Source: Chelydra serpentina (Eukaryota; Chordata; Testudines; Chelydridae). From it: a DNA stretch of 64,000 nucleotides. Each line of letters begins with the position of its first letter. Within the stretch, counting starts at the first letter, position 1. The stretch is taken from the NCBI GenBank assembly GCA_037349315.1, contig JBAIAC010000051.1, positions 23,038,001 to 23,102,000 of the forward strand. Reading direction: 5' to 3'. Below the pieces are notes generated by a model. The model was not told the DNA's origin, made no database searches, and worked only from the letters and a program-made list of their open reading frames with translations. The position numbers were made by a program, and so were the translations under genes. Below, piece by piece: positions 34,110 through 45,739 of this stretch.

Positions 34110-36535
34110 ATTAGACCTGCTTTGGGAGAGTGTCTCTGATGCAAGAGTTTGCCAGTGTGCACCAGCAGTGAGGCTCTCCCACTAACAGCTGAAGTCACTG
34201 AGAGCTATGTTAAGTGGTGGGCCCTGAAGACATCTTGATGATAGGACAGCTGGCATGGAGGGGCGGCGAGTGAGTGCCTAAGCAGTGGAGTGTGTAAGAT
34301 CCCTCCTTACACCCCCCCCCCTTCCACACAGGGTGGGAGATTAACTGTAGATAAACCTCTGAAGTCTAGGGCTGCACTAACCAAGGACAGCAACTGTGAG
34401 TAGGGTGCAGAAAAGCGTCGGGCACGTTAAAGAGACTTTTGGGTTGCTGGACTTAAACACCTGAGAGGAAAAGGACACTGCCCAGCTTACGCGGGGGTGG
34501 GTCTTTTGCTCATGGTTTATGCTTATGAACCCTGTTTGCAGTGTTTTCCCAAAATAATGCTGAGTTACTTCCCTCCTTTTATTAAAAGTTTTTTGCTACA
34601 CTCAGACTCTGTGCTTGCAAGAGGGGAAGTATTGCCTCTTAAAGGTGCCGGGGAGAGGGGGGGTGTGATGTGTAATTGTCCCAGGTCACTGGGTGGGGGT
34701 TTGAGCTGGTTTTGTGTTGTATATTGTTGAAAAGGAACCCCTAGAGACTGAACCTGGCCCTTATTGCTGCCAACTCTGACTGGCAGAAGGGTTACATATG
34801 TTTAGAACTGAAATAACTCAGAGCATAGCTCACTAGACAGATTCATCAGACAGCACCCCCTGGTGTCTGGTACCTGCCTTGCTGTTCTGAGCCCTGCATA
34901 CAACCCCTGAGTGTCACAAACATAATGCCGCACGTGTGGGAAGCATACAACATACAGAAGAGAGCATTCAATTGTTTACATTTTCTAATGTACAGTTTTA
35001 TTTCAAATGAATGGAACATCTACCCCTAGTAGCTGGCTGGATCTGCCAAGCCAAAGAACAATGAAATAGTTATTGATTTCAATCACCATAAGGAGACATC
35101 TCTCTTAATACCCCCATTGAGATGAGTGGGGCAGTTTACACCTCCTTCGCTCCTGAGGCAAAGCCGATTGAAGTTAGTAGAAAGACTCCCAAACGGTTTC
35201 ACTTTCTCCAGAACTGTGAATGTCCTTTCAGAATCGATCATTGTAGTGATGCCTCCCAGAAGGAACTTGCTAAATGTAGGGGGTGAAACTCTGGCTTCAT
35301 TAAAGTTGGTGGGAGTTTTACCATTGACTTCAAAGGAGCCAGGGTCTCACCCCTGAAACAAATCAGCTGACAGTGCGGAGACCAATTAGACCAGCGATCA
35401 TCTTTGTAATGTCATGTTTTCAAAAGTATTCAAATAGGAGCTGCATTCCCTCAGTGCTACTCTACATCACTCTATCAGCTGTCTACAAGATTCGGGCTTT
35501 TTTGTTATGAGAGAGACTTTGCAGTGGTTCGCTCCTCTTTATAATTTGGTCTACTAGTTAGAGTGTGAGATTATTATTCCAGTACACATTTCTTTTAAAG
35601 GGTCATGACTGATTAAAAGATTATATTAACAACATCTTACATATGTTACTAATACGTAACACATGGAATATGTAATAAGCTAGCATGTTACTCCTAAGCA
35701 ATACAAATCATAAATAATAGTAACACAAAGTGGTTAAATACAAATCATTGTCAAAATCTTATTGATTTGTCACGGTTTAGGGGTTGGTTGGTTTTTCCTG
35801 GATGTCATGCACAAGCAGAATGCTGCAATGTTTGGAGAATGTTTTTCTAAATCAAAAGAAAACATTTTCATTTAATACTTTGAGTTCATTCACACCTTTC
35901 TATTTAGTTTTCTAAAAATGTTTCCTGCCCTCTTAAAGAAAACCAGAATGTGGCATCTTCACTGTTTTCTGACAGGTCCTAAATTAAAATTGTGTTTACA
36001 AAATGTGGAGGAGGTTTTGTTTTTTAAAGCAACACCAATCTAAAGGGAAATGCTTTTACATGACTTCTTAAAATGAATAGAGTTTATTCTCATGTTATTT
36101 TAAAATAAACATTCCCCTGGGACAACCCTTTATTGAAAGACAGAAAGAAGTTAAAAGGACACAATTAGGAGACTGACACTGAACAATCTGGTTTCACTCT
36201 TAACCTGCGTGAAAGTAACGTAATAACAAATGGCATAAATGCAGAGAACACAATGGGAGCTTTTCAATTGCTTCCTGGTTGCTGATGTTACTATGAATAA
36301 CGAGTCAGAATTTTGTACAAATAGGGGTTTTTCATCTAACAGGTTATAGAAGATTGCAGGAGAGAAAGGAGCCATTGCAGGGAGCACCTGCCTACAGGTG
36401 TAACAGCACTGAAACCATCACTGCCATCCAGCCACAACACAGGTGTCTAGTTATCAAGCAAGGTAGGACAAGGATCACTGGAAGTTCTGGAGCCACTGCT
36501 GATCATCCCAGGTCTGCACAATGAGTTAGAGTACT
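34110..36535. other. Unresolved non-coding stretch
   Basis: 34440-34790 (TTATTAAAAGTTTTTTGCT... GGAACCCCTAGAGACTGAAC) looks like an interspersed repeat, possibly retroelement-derived, but lacks definable ends. The stretch 35760-36120 shows weak similarity (AGCAGAATGCTGCAATG, AATGAATAGAGTT, CATTCCCCTGGGAC) to the BEN-gene intron segment at 52640-52940. It may be a very old further duplicate. Confidence 0.35.
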
Positions 36536-36538
36536 TCT

Positions 36539-36783
36539 ACACCACAGAGACATTGCCGTAGCTATGCCAGCATAACCCCATGGTGTCGACGCAGCCCACA
36601 CTGATGGAAGTGGTTTTTCCATTGGTGATGGAAAACCACCTCCCCAAATGATGGTAGTACATTGATGGAAGCATTTTTCCGTCAACATAGCTGCGTCTAC
36701 ATGGGGAATTGGGTGAGCGTAGCTGTGTGAGTCAGGAGTGTGTGTTTCACATGTTGACCTAACTTTGAAGCATAAACCAAGCC
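36539..36783. mobile_element. Harbinger-like MITE (diverged)
   Basis: It is bracketed by TTA (36536-36538 and 36784-36786). The terminal repeats are poorly preserved. Internal blocks 'GATGGAAGTGGTTTTTCCAT' and 'GATGGAAGCATTTTTCCGTC' and a 'GCTGCGTCTACATGGGG' word are typical of these elements. Boundaries are approximate. Confidence 0.5.
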
Positions 36784-36789
36784 TTAGTC

Positions 36790-39174
36790 TCACTCACCGC
36801 TCTGTGTTTGTGGTCCTGCTCTAGAACTGCTGATCAGCACTGGGAGATACCAGAGCTATTCAAATCTGCATTAGCTGTCTCCAGTGCTCATGTCTGCAGG
36901 CAGCCTGCATGACCTCATCATGGCCCACCACTGCCTTTTCAGGGCAACAAGATTTGTTCTCCACACTTCCCATGAAAGGGTGGACACAGGCAAAGGCTTG
37001 GGGCTGTGGAAGGTAGTTTGACGAAAGGAATGACACCCAGACTGCCAGAGCACAGCCCTGTTCTCCTTTCCAGGCTGTACGTGTTGCCTTACCTGTGATT
37101 CAGGTCTCTAGTGTAGAGGCAAACGCACATGGGGGTACTAGTCCATAACTAAGGCTCCTCTGTGCTATGGTAACAAATACATAATGATAATGATAATAAT
37201 AATTCAGCCGTGGTCCTTATCAGAGTTTGGGGCTGTAGCATAGTTTGTGCTTCAGTTAAATTGATGAGAGAGGGATCAATCAAAAGAAAAGCATCATCAC
37301 CGGATTTTGTATTGCTTCAACTAAATCAATCTAAAACCACAGCTTTACTTAAACTGGTACAACGTTGTGTGTGGAAACCTGCTAGATTTTCAATTGTCTT
37401 GTGGCCAGCTCATCTGACCCATTAATTTCCCACCACGAACATAGACAGGACCAAAGAAACTTTGGAAACAACTTTGGCTACAGTTCTTCTGACAGTTGCA
37501 TTACTCAGACTTTCCACTGAAGGACGCTCAGCAGCAATGGAGGCTGCAGACACAATACCACTTTGAATGATTTGAGATATCTAATTGATGAGCTGGTCTG
37601 CTAGAGAGGGGGCTCTACCCAGGACTAACCATCCCAAACAATTCAAGGGTGTTTACCAACAAAAGAAACTTTGATAGGATATAAGAGATATGCTAATGCC
37701 TACATCTAATTCTAAAGAAGTATTATATATATTATATAGATATAGATAGAGAGATAGAGACATATTAAAACAAAGGATATATATTCTTTAGAATTCGATG
37801 TCTGTGCGTCTATATATATTTAATTTAATATAGAATAATTTAATTGTATATACCATAATTATCCATTAGAACTCAGAGAATCAAGCTCCCACTCAAATGT
37901 ATAGAGATCAAAATTGTTGTAAAGTAACTTCTACCAAGTTTTGTTTAATGTAGTGATTTAGCTAACAATCAAGCAGTCTCTTTTAATTTAATGAAATGTC
38001 CCCAACTTCAAGCTTATACCAAACAAATCAGTTTTTTAAAAAAACCCATAAAAGTAACTCCCTCATATTAGAAACTGAAATTACATTAAATACTGGAAGA
38101 AACAAAAGTGTCTGTTCTGGAAATGAAAAATTCCTGCCATTGACGACTGCCCACTCAACTTTCAGTTAAATTGCAGTATTTTACAAAAGCTTTACATTTG
38201 ATTACGTGAAAAGAAGAAGTGCATTTTTCTAATAAATTACTGACGAACCTGCCACAACACAATGTATCATTATTATAATCACTACACACAGAAGAATAAA
38301 TAGAACATAAATCTAACAAATGCTCTGTATTAGAGCTGCAATCTTAATATGCTTTCTGAGACCATCAGACAGTAGAAAGTTAAGCTAAAAATAGAACTTC
38401 CATACCACTATTAAACAATTATTCTTAGCTTTATACTCTACAATTTACTTTGCAATATGCAACGGCACTAATTACTGTGACGTTGTGTGTGTTAGCAAAG
38501 CCAATGAGGGAATGCCTATGACATCTTAGTAGAGCCTGTTGTTTCATATATACTTTCCAGTCTGTGTGCTAAAATTACACATTGATCCTTTCCAGCCTCT
38601 GGTATTTTTACCCTACCCTGTGTCACTAATATATTCCCCTTGTCCAAGTTTCAGTTGAATACAAAATTTGACTAATGTCATGAATGTAATTATGCAAAAA
38701 GGCAAAATACGCAAGCTTCTGCTGCTATCTAATTATCAGGATCATAGGTGAAATTTCCATGGCTGCTGAGGGTTTAGTGTCTCCCATGGACCTTTTTTTG
38801 CGAGGGTGGGAAGGGGGAAGTCTTTCATTTAAAGCCAAAATTAAATTTCCAGCCCTCCTCTTTGTGAATGTGAGGTTGTGTGACCTGAGACAGCTGCTAC
38901 TGAGCTTCACACAGACACACTCAGACAATACCGCTGAAAGGTGCTAACCAATGCATTCATCTCTGGAACTTGAGACTGAATTGTAACAAATTCAAATGCC
39001 AGCACTGTTAACTGTCACAGCTCATCACAGTAGAGACTTCCACCGCTGTGGTTGGATGTCCAGGAAGCCCCAGAGGAACCAACCTTAAAATGTTAAGCAA
39101 AATTCCAGTATTGCCGATCTCAAATGTTGAAAAAATGAGTTCAGTCCCCAAAATGCCATGAGATTTATAAACTC
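36790..39174. other. AT-rich non-coding stretch with a small inverted repeat
   Basis: An 18-bp inverted repeat (ACATCTAATTCTAAAGAA near 37700 and its near-exact inverse near 37786) encloses a TATA/ATAGAT simple-repeat tract. A short (TAA)n lies near 37185-37204. No gene is recognised. Confidence 0.5.
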
Positions 39175-39200
39175 AGACTCATAGACTTTAAGGTCAGAAG

Positions 39201-39564
39201 CAGAGCCGTAACAAGGGCGAGGCGACTGAGGCACTCGCCTCAGGCGTGCATACCTGAGGGGCGCAGAAGGGTCCTTCTTGCCTCGCAGGGGCGGCTCCAG
39301 GCACCAGGGGCAGCAAGCCGCAGAGGGTGCAGGCCGGTCGCTTTGAGGGCAGCAGTCAGGTAGCATTCGGCGGCATGCCTGCGGGAGGTCCTCCGGTCCC
39401 GCGGTTTCGGTGGCAATTCAGCGGCAGGGACACCGAAGGCACGGCACTGGCGGATCACCCGCAGAAACACTGCCAAATGCTGCCCGACTGCGGTGCTTGG
39501 GGCGGCAAAAAACATAGAACTGCCCCTGTTGCCTCGGGCGCCAAAATCCCTAGTTACGGCTCCG
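39201..39564. mobile_element. hAT element with exact 8-bp TSD (outer)
   Basis: The ends CAGAGCCGTAACAAGGG and inverted CGGAGCCGTAACTAGGG are flanked by identical octamers GTCAGAAG at 39193-39200 and 39565-39572. It is itself split by a second hAT element. Without that insert it would be only about 113 bp, a short MITE. Confidence 0.93.
39286..39528. mobile_element. hAT element with exact 8-bp TSD (inner)
   Basis: The ends CAGGGGCGGCTCCAGGCACC and inverted CAGGGGCAGTTCTATG are flanked by identical octamers TTGCCTCG at 39278-39285 and 39529-39536. It belongs to the 'GTGCTTGGGGCGGC' family, related to 17897-18288. Confidence 0.93.
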
Positions 39565-39729
39565 GTCAGAAGGGACCATTATGATCATCTAGTCTGACCT
39601 CCTGCACAATGCAGGCCACAGAATCTCACCCACCCGCTCCTGGAATAATCCTCTCATCTATGTCTCAGCTATTCGAGTCCTCAAATCATGATTTAAAGAC
39701 TTCAAGATGCAGAGAATCCTCCAGCAAGT

Positions 39730-41200
39730 GACCCGTGCCCCATGCTAGACTAATTAGATAAATCTAAACTAATTAGATAAATAACAATAATTACATGTAG
39801 GGTTCCATTCTTTGCCTTTTTGGTGCATTTGAATCACATTTTCATGAGTTATTAGGCTACCATGAGGGCTGGAAAAAAATGTTAAATGGAAGCAGAGACT
39901 CTAACATGATCACTTGATTCCAGGAGCTGGGGATTCAAGTATAACATTAAATATTGCAAAACTCACAGTAAAATGATGAGAGCTGGCAATGCTGTGACTT
40001 CAGTTCTCCAGCTTAAGAAGCCCACACACCCCAGATGCAGGGTGCACAGTGAAAAAATACTTTGTGCTCAGGAATGGCCCTGGCTAGCTATCAGTTGCCA
40101 GCAACTGGAGTCCTTGCCCCATTCCTACAGCATGGATTGTATTGATAACATTAAACCCTGATGAGCTCAGTTGGTGCAACCCTTGCATGCTTTTATCTTC
40201 ATAGAGGGGTCAGCACTGATTAAGCAACATGGATTGCTGGCTCCTGCTGGCAGCTAAAGGGCTACTCCTGCATAGAAAAGGCCAGATCCTTCGGTGCTGG
40301 CCCTGAGTGCTAGAACAACCCCAGATACTCTGTATTACTGCAAGAGGAAACAATTAGTGTAACTTTAAGTCAGGTCATATAAAAGACACAGCTAAGCAGG
40401 CTGTAAAATCTGCTCTCAGAGCAAGAGCAATATCCCAAATTCCATGCAAGTGTAGGCTGATGCTGGTAAGACCAGGCCTGCTGGTAAGTTGTGTATCACT
40501 GGTATAGAAATCCCTGCTCCACTAAAACCCTCCCTTGCATAGACAATGCCTGGGCTACCCTAGGCATTTCCCCTTCAAATTCCTCTCTGGAGCAGCTTCA
40601 CTGGTAACCCTATTGCGAGCCCTAGTGGAGACAAGCTGCTGCCATTCTAAGCACCATGTCATCTATCTAGACCTCCTTTGAGCAGGGTTAGGTGCATGCT
40701 GGTTAAAAAGTGAGGCATGCCCAGTCTACCTGAGTGCTAGCACTGGTGGAATTGCATGGCTGCTAGCAATGGTGGGGAATGTCTAGCGTGGATGGACACA
40801 GCCAAAATCAGAGGCAATAAAAACATTGGTGAAGGTGATAGGTCAGAGAATGGAATGTGGCTGTAAAAGGGTATAATTTACAACCTAAGGAAGCAGGAGC
40901 AAATTTTATAAAATCTCCTTAAGCACTTCCAATTGCTCCAGCATCTTTGCATTTCCCATTTCTCTGCCATGTAGGCTATGGTCCTTCAGAGGTACTGCAC
41001 AAACTCCCTAGGTCTGAATCAGTACATGGATCAGTACATGGGGCTTTAGCAAGCCTGATGGGGATTTATGTGCATACATGGCACACACTTTGGTGAGTGA
41101 CAAATTCACCCCATAAAATCAGCATCAGACTGTGCGAAGGGCCAGCATAAGATCTATTTAACGCACAGGCAAAAATGGATTATGTGACTCATCAGTAAAA
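39730..41200. other. No gene recognised
   Basis: Unique-looking DNA between the nested transposons and the start of the duplicated BEN region. The duplicated block seems to begin near 41200, where GGGACTGATATTGACAT matches GGGATGATATTGACAT at 48655. Confidence 0.45.
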
Positions 41201-42002
41201 AATGGGACTGATATTGACATGCTTTGTGGATGAGGTTTGCAAGAAGGAAGAGTCTGAGGCTTAACAATGGTTCCCAAAAGTTTAGGTCAAATCCAATCAA
41301 AATGAATTTGCACAAAAATATGAGAACTAATATTAAAACTACACACTGGGCATTTACAATGACAAACTTGTATACAATTCAGGTGACCACATTTCACTGA
41401 TAATAAAACCAATCTGAATGCTTGAAAGCATTTTGAACATTTAGTGAACAAGAACAGTTTCAACAAGGACTTTATCATAAAGCCAGAAGGAATGAGACGG
41501 TGACACAGTGATCTCGCCTGCAGAACTTGCTCTACTCACATTCATTTGACTCATTTTGATGTCTCTACGGCCTTTTGTTAGGATCATTGTTTTTTGTTTT
41601 TGTGCCCTTATTACCACAGTACGAATATATTTCTCAGCACACCAATATCTGTAGACCTGATTCCTAGTAATTTTTACCTGCACCAAGAAGATACCTGACA
41701 TTAACATGCAAAAAAAACCTTCAGCCATCTAATCTATTGAGACATGTATGCAGTGCTCATTACCGCTGGCATGAAGGTCTTACCAATATTTGGAAAATAT
41801 CTTATGGCAGCAGTGTTACAATTGTCCCCTCCATGTTGTAACTGGGAAAAATCTGTGGCCTCCCAAAGATCAAACACATGGAATTTGTACCACACTGAGT
41901 GCCTGTTCCTGCTGTCATAACTCAGGCACTGTTCCCATTGGAGCCACAGGGAGATTCCCAATGCTGACTGGTTTCCTGGGATTCCCTTGACTCTTCTTAG
42001 AA

Positions 42003-42171
42003 GATCAGGGTTGGAAGGGACCTTAGGAGGTCATCTAGTCCAACCCCCTGCTCAAAGCAGGACCAATCCCCAATTTTTGCCCCATATCCCTAAATGGCCC
42101 CCTCAAGGATTGAACTCACAACCCTGGGTTTAGCAGGCCAATGCTCAAACCACTGAGCTATCCCTCCCCCT
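42003..42171 (-). mobile_element. Cry-type SINE (copy 2), in the 3' flank of BEN copy 1
   Basis: The reversed SINE has a B box complement GGATTGAAC (about 42107-42115) and an A box complement CCACTGAGCTA (about 42151-42161). The flanks CTTCTTAGAAG and CTTCTAGAAG look like a target duplication. The matching site in BEN copy 2 (about 49690) reads straight through without it, so it inserted after the duplication. Confidence 0.92.
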
Positions 42172-42220
42172 TCTTCTAGAAGAAGGATCCAAAGCCCAGG
42201 TACTGGGGCGAGCTGTGCTG

Positions 42221-43018
42221 TTACATCTGCCCTGTAGACACAACCAGGCTTCTGCTCTTCCGGGATCGCATGAGCTTGTTGATCTGGATTTTGATGTTAC
42301 TATAGTCTTTGCCTGCCAGCTTTGGCTTCCACCTCTTTGCCGCTTTGAACACTGCATTGACCAGATTGGGAGACAGGGCAGCTTTCTGGTGTGTGCCGGA
42401 CACATTGGCCTTTCCCTGCCACTGCTGGTAATAATCCTGCGGCATTATGTGTCTGAACACTGCCAGGGCATACTTGGCAATGTCCCCCTTGGCCTCCTCA
42501 AACAGTCTCCTGTCCTCCTTGGGGAAGATGTGCAGGAGGGAGCTGTCGGGTATGCTGGCTGCTGCAGGAGGGTAATGGGGCAGGGACTGTCCCTCAGGGG
42601 TAGATGGGACCTCTCCTGATTCCATAGCATACTCAGGGTGTCCAGCTGGCAAATTGGTTCCAGTTCTCCCACAATCCATTGCCCTCATTTCATCCATCTC
42701 TGCCAGGGGTATCTGGATCTCCTCTACCTTGCGAAGCAGGAGAGTGTCTGTGGGGTGGTCAGTCACATCTGGGAGTGGGGCTCGTGCGAGACCAGCCAGT
42801 CTGGACTCCAGTGTGAACACTTTCTTTGTCAAATCCTGGACATGCTCACCTAGACTCTGATTCTCTCTTGTCACTTGCTGCAGCGCCTGGGTCAGTAAGC
42901 AGACAGTTGTGTTCCCACGTGGCAGCGATGGTTTGAAGAAGATGCCTGCAGGTGGTGATTCCTTCATCGTGGGCAAATCCTTCTGGTGGGCTCCACTCTC
43001 AACAATGATTCTTTGCAA
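42221..43018 (-). CDS. BEN-domain protein copy 1, exon 2 (start-less gene)
   Basis: A 265-codon open exon begins after a good acceptor (CCTTTCAG at 43019-43026) in phase 0 and ends at a TAA. Exon residues about 41-81 (LTQALQQVTRENQSLGEHVQ and on) form a leucine heptad pattern, a likely dimerising coiled coil. Then comes an acidic, proline-rich linker (EEIQIPLAEMDEMRAMDCGR). Residues about 176-254 fit a BEN domain: KYALAVFRHIMPQDYYQQW, a polar turn, AALSPNLVNAVFKAAKRW, and a closing IKIQINKLMRSRK helix. BEN domains bind DNA or chromatin proteins and usually act in transcriptional repression. Exon 1 of this copy has lost its ATG, so translation would have to start inside exon 2 (a Met at exon residue 18) or the copy is dead. 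The BEN call is by pattern, not by search. Confidence 0.72.
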   Translation of the reverse strand: MQRIIVESGAHQKDLPTMKESPPAGIFFKPSLPRGNTTVCLLTQALQQVTRENQSLGEHVQDLTKKVFTLESRLAGLARAPLPDVTDHPTDTLLLRKVEEIQIPLAEMDEMRAMDCGRTGTNLPAGHPEYAMESGEVPSTPEGQSLPHYPPAAASIPDSSLLHIFPKEDRRLFEEAKGDIAKYALAVFRHIMPQDYYQQWQGKANVSGTHQKAALSPNLVNAVFKAAKRWKPKLAGKDYSNIKIQINKLMRSRKSRSLVVSTGQM

Positions 43019-44910
43019 CTGAAAGGCATATAAGTAATGTATCAGATTAGCATGAAGCACTATAGTCCATACACCCTGTGTTTGGTGTGTTTAGGGTCTT
43101 TATAGGAGTGGGATAGGTGATAGGAACACAAAACACCTAGTCACCCAGGCCAGTGTCCTGCAAGCACTTACACCTGTTCTTCACTTGATGCACATGGACG
43201 GTCCCATTGTATGTGCTGGCAGGATCGGGCCACAAGCTGATAAAGGACAGACTCCCATTGCATTACTTGGTTTGCACAGGGGCCACACGAAAGAGCCAAT
43301 ACTGTCTTAGTCTGTGATTTCAACACCAGCATTGCTGTCTACCACTCACTCCCTGGTTGCGCAAGTACTCCTTAAGCTTGGCCTGTAGTAGCCAAAGCCC
43401 AAGTTTCTCACACAGGGTGTCGATAGAGGGAACAGCTGAATGCTGTCTGTCTGCGTCTACACTTGCTGTTAAGCTGCATCCAGCACCCGTCTGGGTGCAG
43501 AGACAGGTATAATTTGTGGTGTAGAGCAGCCCTGTAAAGATGGAGAGATCAAGTATAAGTAGCGTGGAGGGTAAAGGGACAGGTCCTCTGCCTCTTTATA
43601 GTTCTAAAAATAGCAACCACGGCCTCTCTGCAGAAATCTTGGCCCATTCCCAACATGGGTGTGCACCTGTACATATTCAGGGCCAGCACAGATGCACTAT
43701 CATGGCATGGCCAGGAGTGCAGGGGGTCCTGTGTATGCTCACTCCACTCTCCAGTCCTGGAGGCTGCTCAGGGGTGTCAGCAGCACAAAAAGATCCAGTG
43801 AGAATCCCCGCTGGTTGGTTTGGGTTTCAGTTTTGGAACATAATTTCCTCAAAAGGACGTTCCAGTCAATGCTAAATTACACATCAGATGTAAAAAACAA
43901 ACAAACCAAACAACCCTGCTAGGGCTAGAATTAAATAGCTTTATGACCGTAATTTAAACAATCTGGGTAAATTAACATGTTTGAATTTTTGCTTATCTGA
44001 ACAGTGACAGTAGGATGGTCAATTTCAGTATTTTTAGGTCAATTTCATATCAATAGGATACAGCCCCAATTGACTTCTCCATTCTAACAATGATCCTTTC
44101 AAATAAGAATAATATTTAATTTAAAAAAAAAACAAGTAAATAAACTGCATTCATTCACGTAATGTCATGAAAACATTTCTATTTATATCAGGGATTTTTA
44201 ACCAGAAATTGACAGGCTTCTTTTTAAAAAAAAACACAAACACATGTGGGGCCAAATTAAATAACCCTAAAAAAATTTGAGGGTAGAGTGAAGCACGTCT
44301 CTCTTCCCCCAAAAGTGAAAATATTCCGTGATGATTTAAAGAATCATTCCACTGCAGTGTTTACAACTCTAACTTTGCAACGTTTAGCTGGTGTATGAGA
44401 ACCAGGAGGAAAACTCGCTACTGTTTTTTTTCTGGGCAAGCTAAGAGAAAGGTATACAGGAAACAGCTAAAAGGAAACTAGTTTTTAAGTTGTTTAACTG
44501 CTCTGTAATTAACAGCATAAAATTAACATATAACGTTTACTTCAACAACGTTTATTCCAAAGAAAAGTGCATTAAGAAAATATTTATAAATACACCAATA
44601 GGTACATCTGATTACAGATAGGAGGGAGTCATTGACAGAATGCCTGCAATATCACAAAGGAAGCAGATAGTCTGATAGAGTAGGACTTAAGGAAATAAAG
44701 CTCCAAACTGAACGCATTAGAAACCAGAACTTTCACAGCTGTTTTAAAATAATTTATCTTACAACTTTGAAAGTCCTTTTAGCCACACAACAGCTGCAAA
44801 TATCTCCTGAATTTCTTTGAATCAAATAGACACCGCAATTTCTGATCCCTTACTCTACATTACCAGGAAAAAGGTCCCTGTTGAGGAGGAATCAATAAAT
44901 CGGCTGCTTC

Positions 44911-45015
44911 TGAAAGACCTGAAGGAGAGCTCTGTGTAGCTTGAAAGCATGTTTCATTCACCAACAGAAGTTGGTCCAATAAAAGATATTATCTTACTCA
45001 CCTTGTGTCTCTGAG
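44911..45015 (+). mobile_element. Penelope-like (putative) repeat in the intron of BEN copy 1
   Basis: It reads GACCTGAAGGAGAGCTCTGT, GTAGCTTGAAAGC, CACCAACAGAAGTTGGTCCA and ATAAAAGATATTATCTTACT, ending CACCTTGTGTCTCTGAG. BEN copy 2 lacks it at the corresponding site (about 51700), so it inserted after the duplication. The CTGAAGR / GAAA blocks around a short stem resemble a hammerhead core. Confidence 0.65.
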
Positions 45016-45576
45016 ACCATTCAAGTTATGGAGAAGGTAAAGCAGTAAAGCATTTTGAAAAGGAAGCATTTTAACATGCAGTGAAACCTACCAAAGATCA
45101 TTTATACTGCAGTATTGCCCAAAGGCCATAACCAGTTTGGGCCCCATGGTGCAAGGGGCTGTATACATTCATAAAAAAAGGACAGTCTCTGCACCAAAGG
45201 CAATAAGAAACAGACTTTTCCCAGTGCCTCTAGTGGCTGCTTAAGTTATGCTCTATATTCCAATTTAGTTTAGGATTCATCTGCCATTTTCATTTTTAAA
45301 CAAAGGCCACTTCAGATTTGTCCTGCTTGGTTTCAAAATGCCAGTGAAATTCATTGCTATGACAACCCCAAACCTGCACCATTAGGAAACAAAGTTAAAC
45401 TAAGTAGAAACAGAAGTGAGAGGCCTTTGCGCTTCGTTCACCTCAGACATCTATGCCCCGAGGCAGTCAGTTTCCCCAAGTCCCTTGCCCAAACCAAACT
45501 CACAGTGGGGTAAACAATACTGCAGAGAGGCGATTACAGCAATGCATAGATATTGGCATAAAGAAATAGCTCATAC

Positions 45577-45650
45577 CTTGTTAAACCAGAATAGGAGGGA
45601 CAGCAACAGCAGCAAGACTAGCAACAGGACTCAAGTCTTCTGAAGCCACA
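45577..45650 (-). pseudogene. BEN copy 1, exon 1 (start codon deleted)
   Basis: The segment aligns with exon 1 of copies 2 and 4 downstream of the TATA box: GAAGACTTGAGTCCTGTTGC ... GCTGTCCCTCC. Just before the donor (CAAG|GTATGA at 45577/45576) it reads TTCTGGTTTAACAAG. The other copies have about 16 further bases there, including the ATG. The donor itself is intact, so the copy could still be transcribed and spliced but not translated from the normal start. The 5' edge at 45650 is an estimate from TATA spacing. Confidence 0.7.
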
Positions 45651-45675
45651 GAGGAACTGATCAAGGTAGCTGTGC

Positions 45676-45737
45676 TTTATACAGGACCAGGCATTGCTCT
45701 CTATGCTCCCATTCTGATGCAATCATGTCACCATTGG
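45676..45737 (-). promoter_or_regulatory. BEN copy 1 promoter (TATA + CCAAT)
   Basis: On the minus strand TATAAA lies at 45681-45676 in the context CCTGTATAAAGCACAGC. A CCAAT (45737-45733) lies about 50 bp upstream in GCCAATGGTGACATGATTG. The intervening CAGAATGGGAGC and CAATGCCTGGTCC blocks are conserved in copies 2 and 4. This is a compact RNA polymerase II core promoter, about 30 bp before the presumed exon 1. Confidence 0.7.
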
Positions 45738-45739
45738 CT

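Larger units (their letters stand above)
39175..39720 (-). mobile_element. CR1 LINE 3' tail split by nested hAT elements
   Basis: Left piece ACTCATAGACTTTAAGGTCA and right piece GGGACCATTATGATCATCTA...TCTGACCTCCTGCACAATGC are adjacent in an intact CR1 tail (minus orientation). They are now separated by the hAT element at 39201-39564. Confidence 0.82.

Noticed and set aside
33360..34800. Solo LTR
   Set aside because: Polyadenylation-type words are present, but no TG...CA ends with flanking duplication could be defined.
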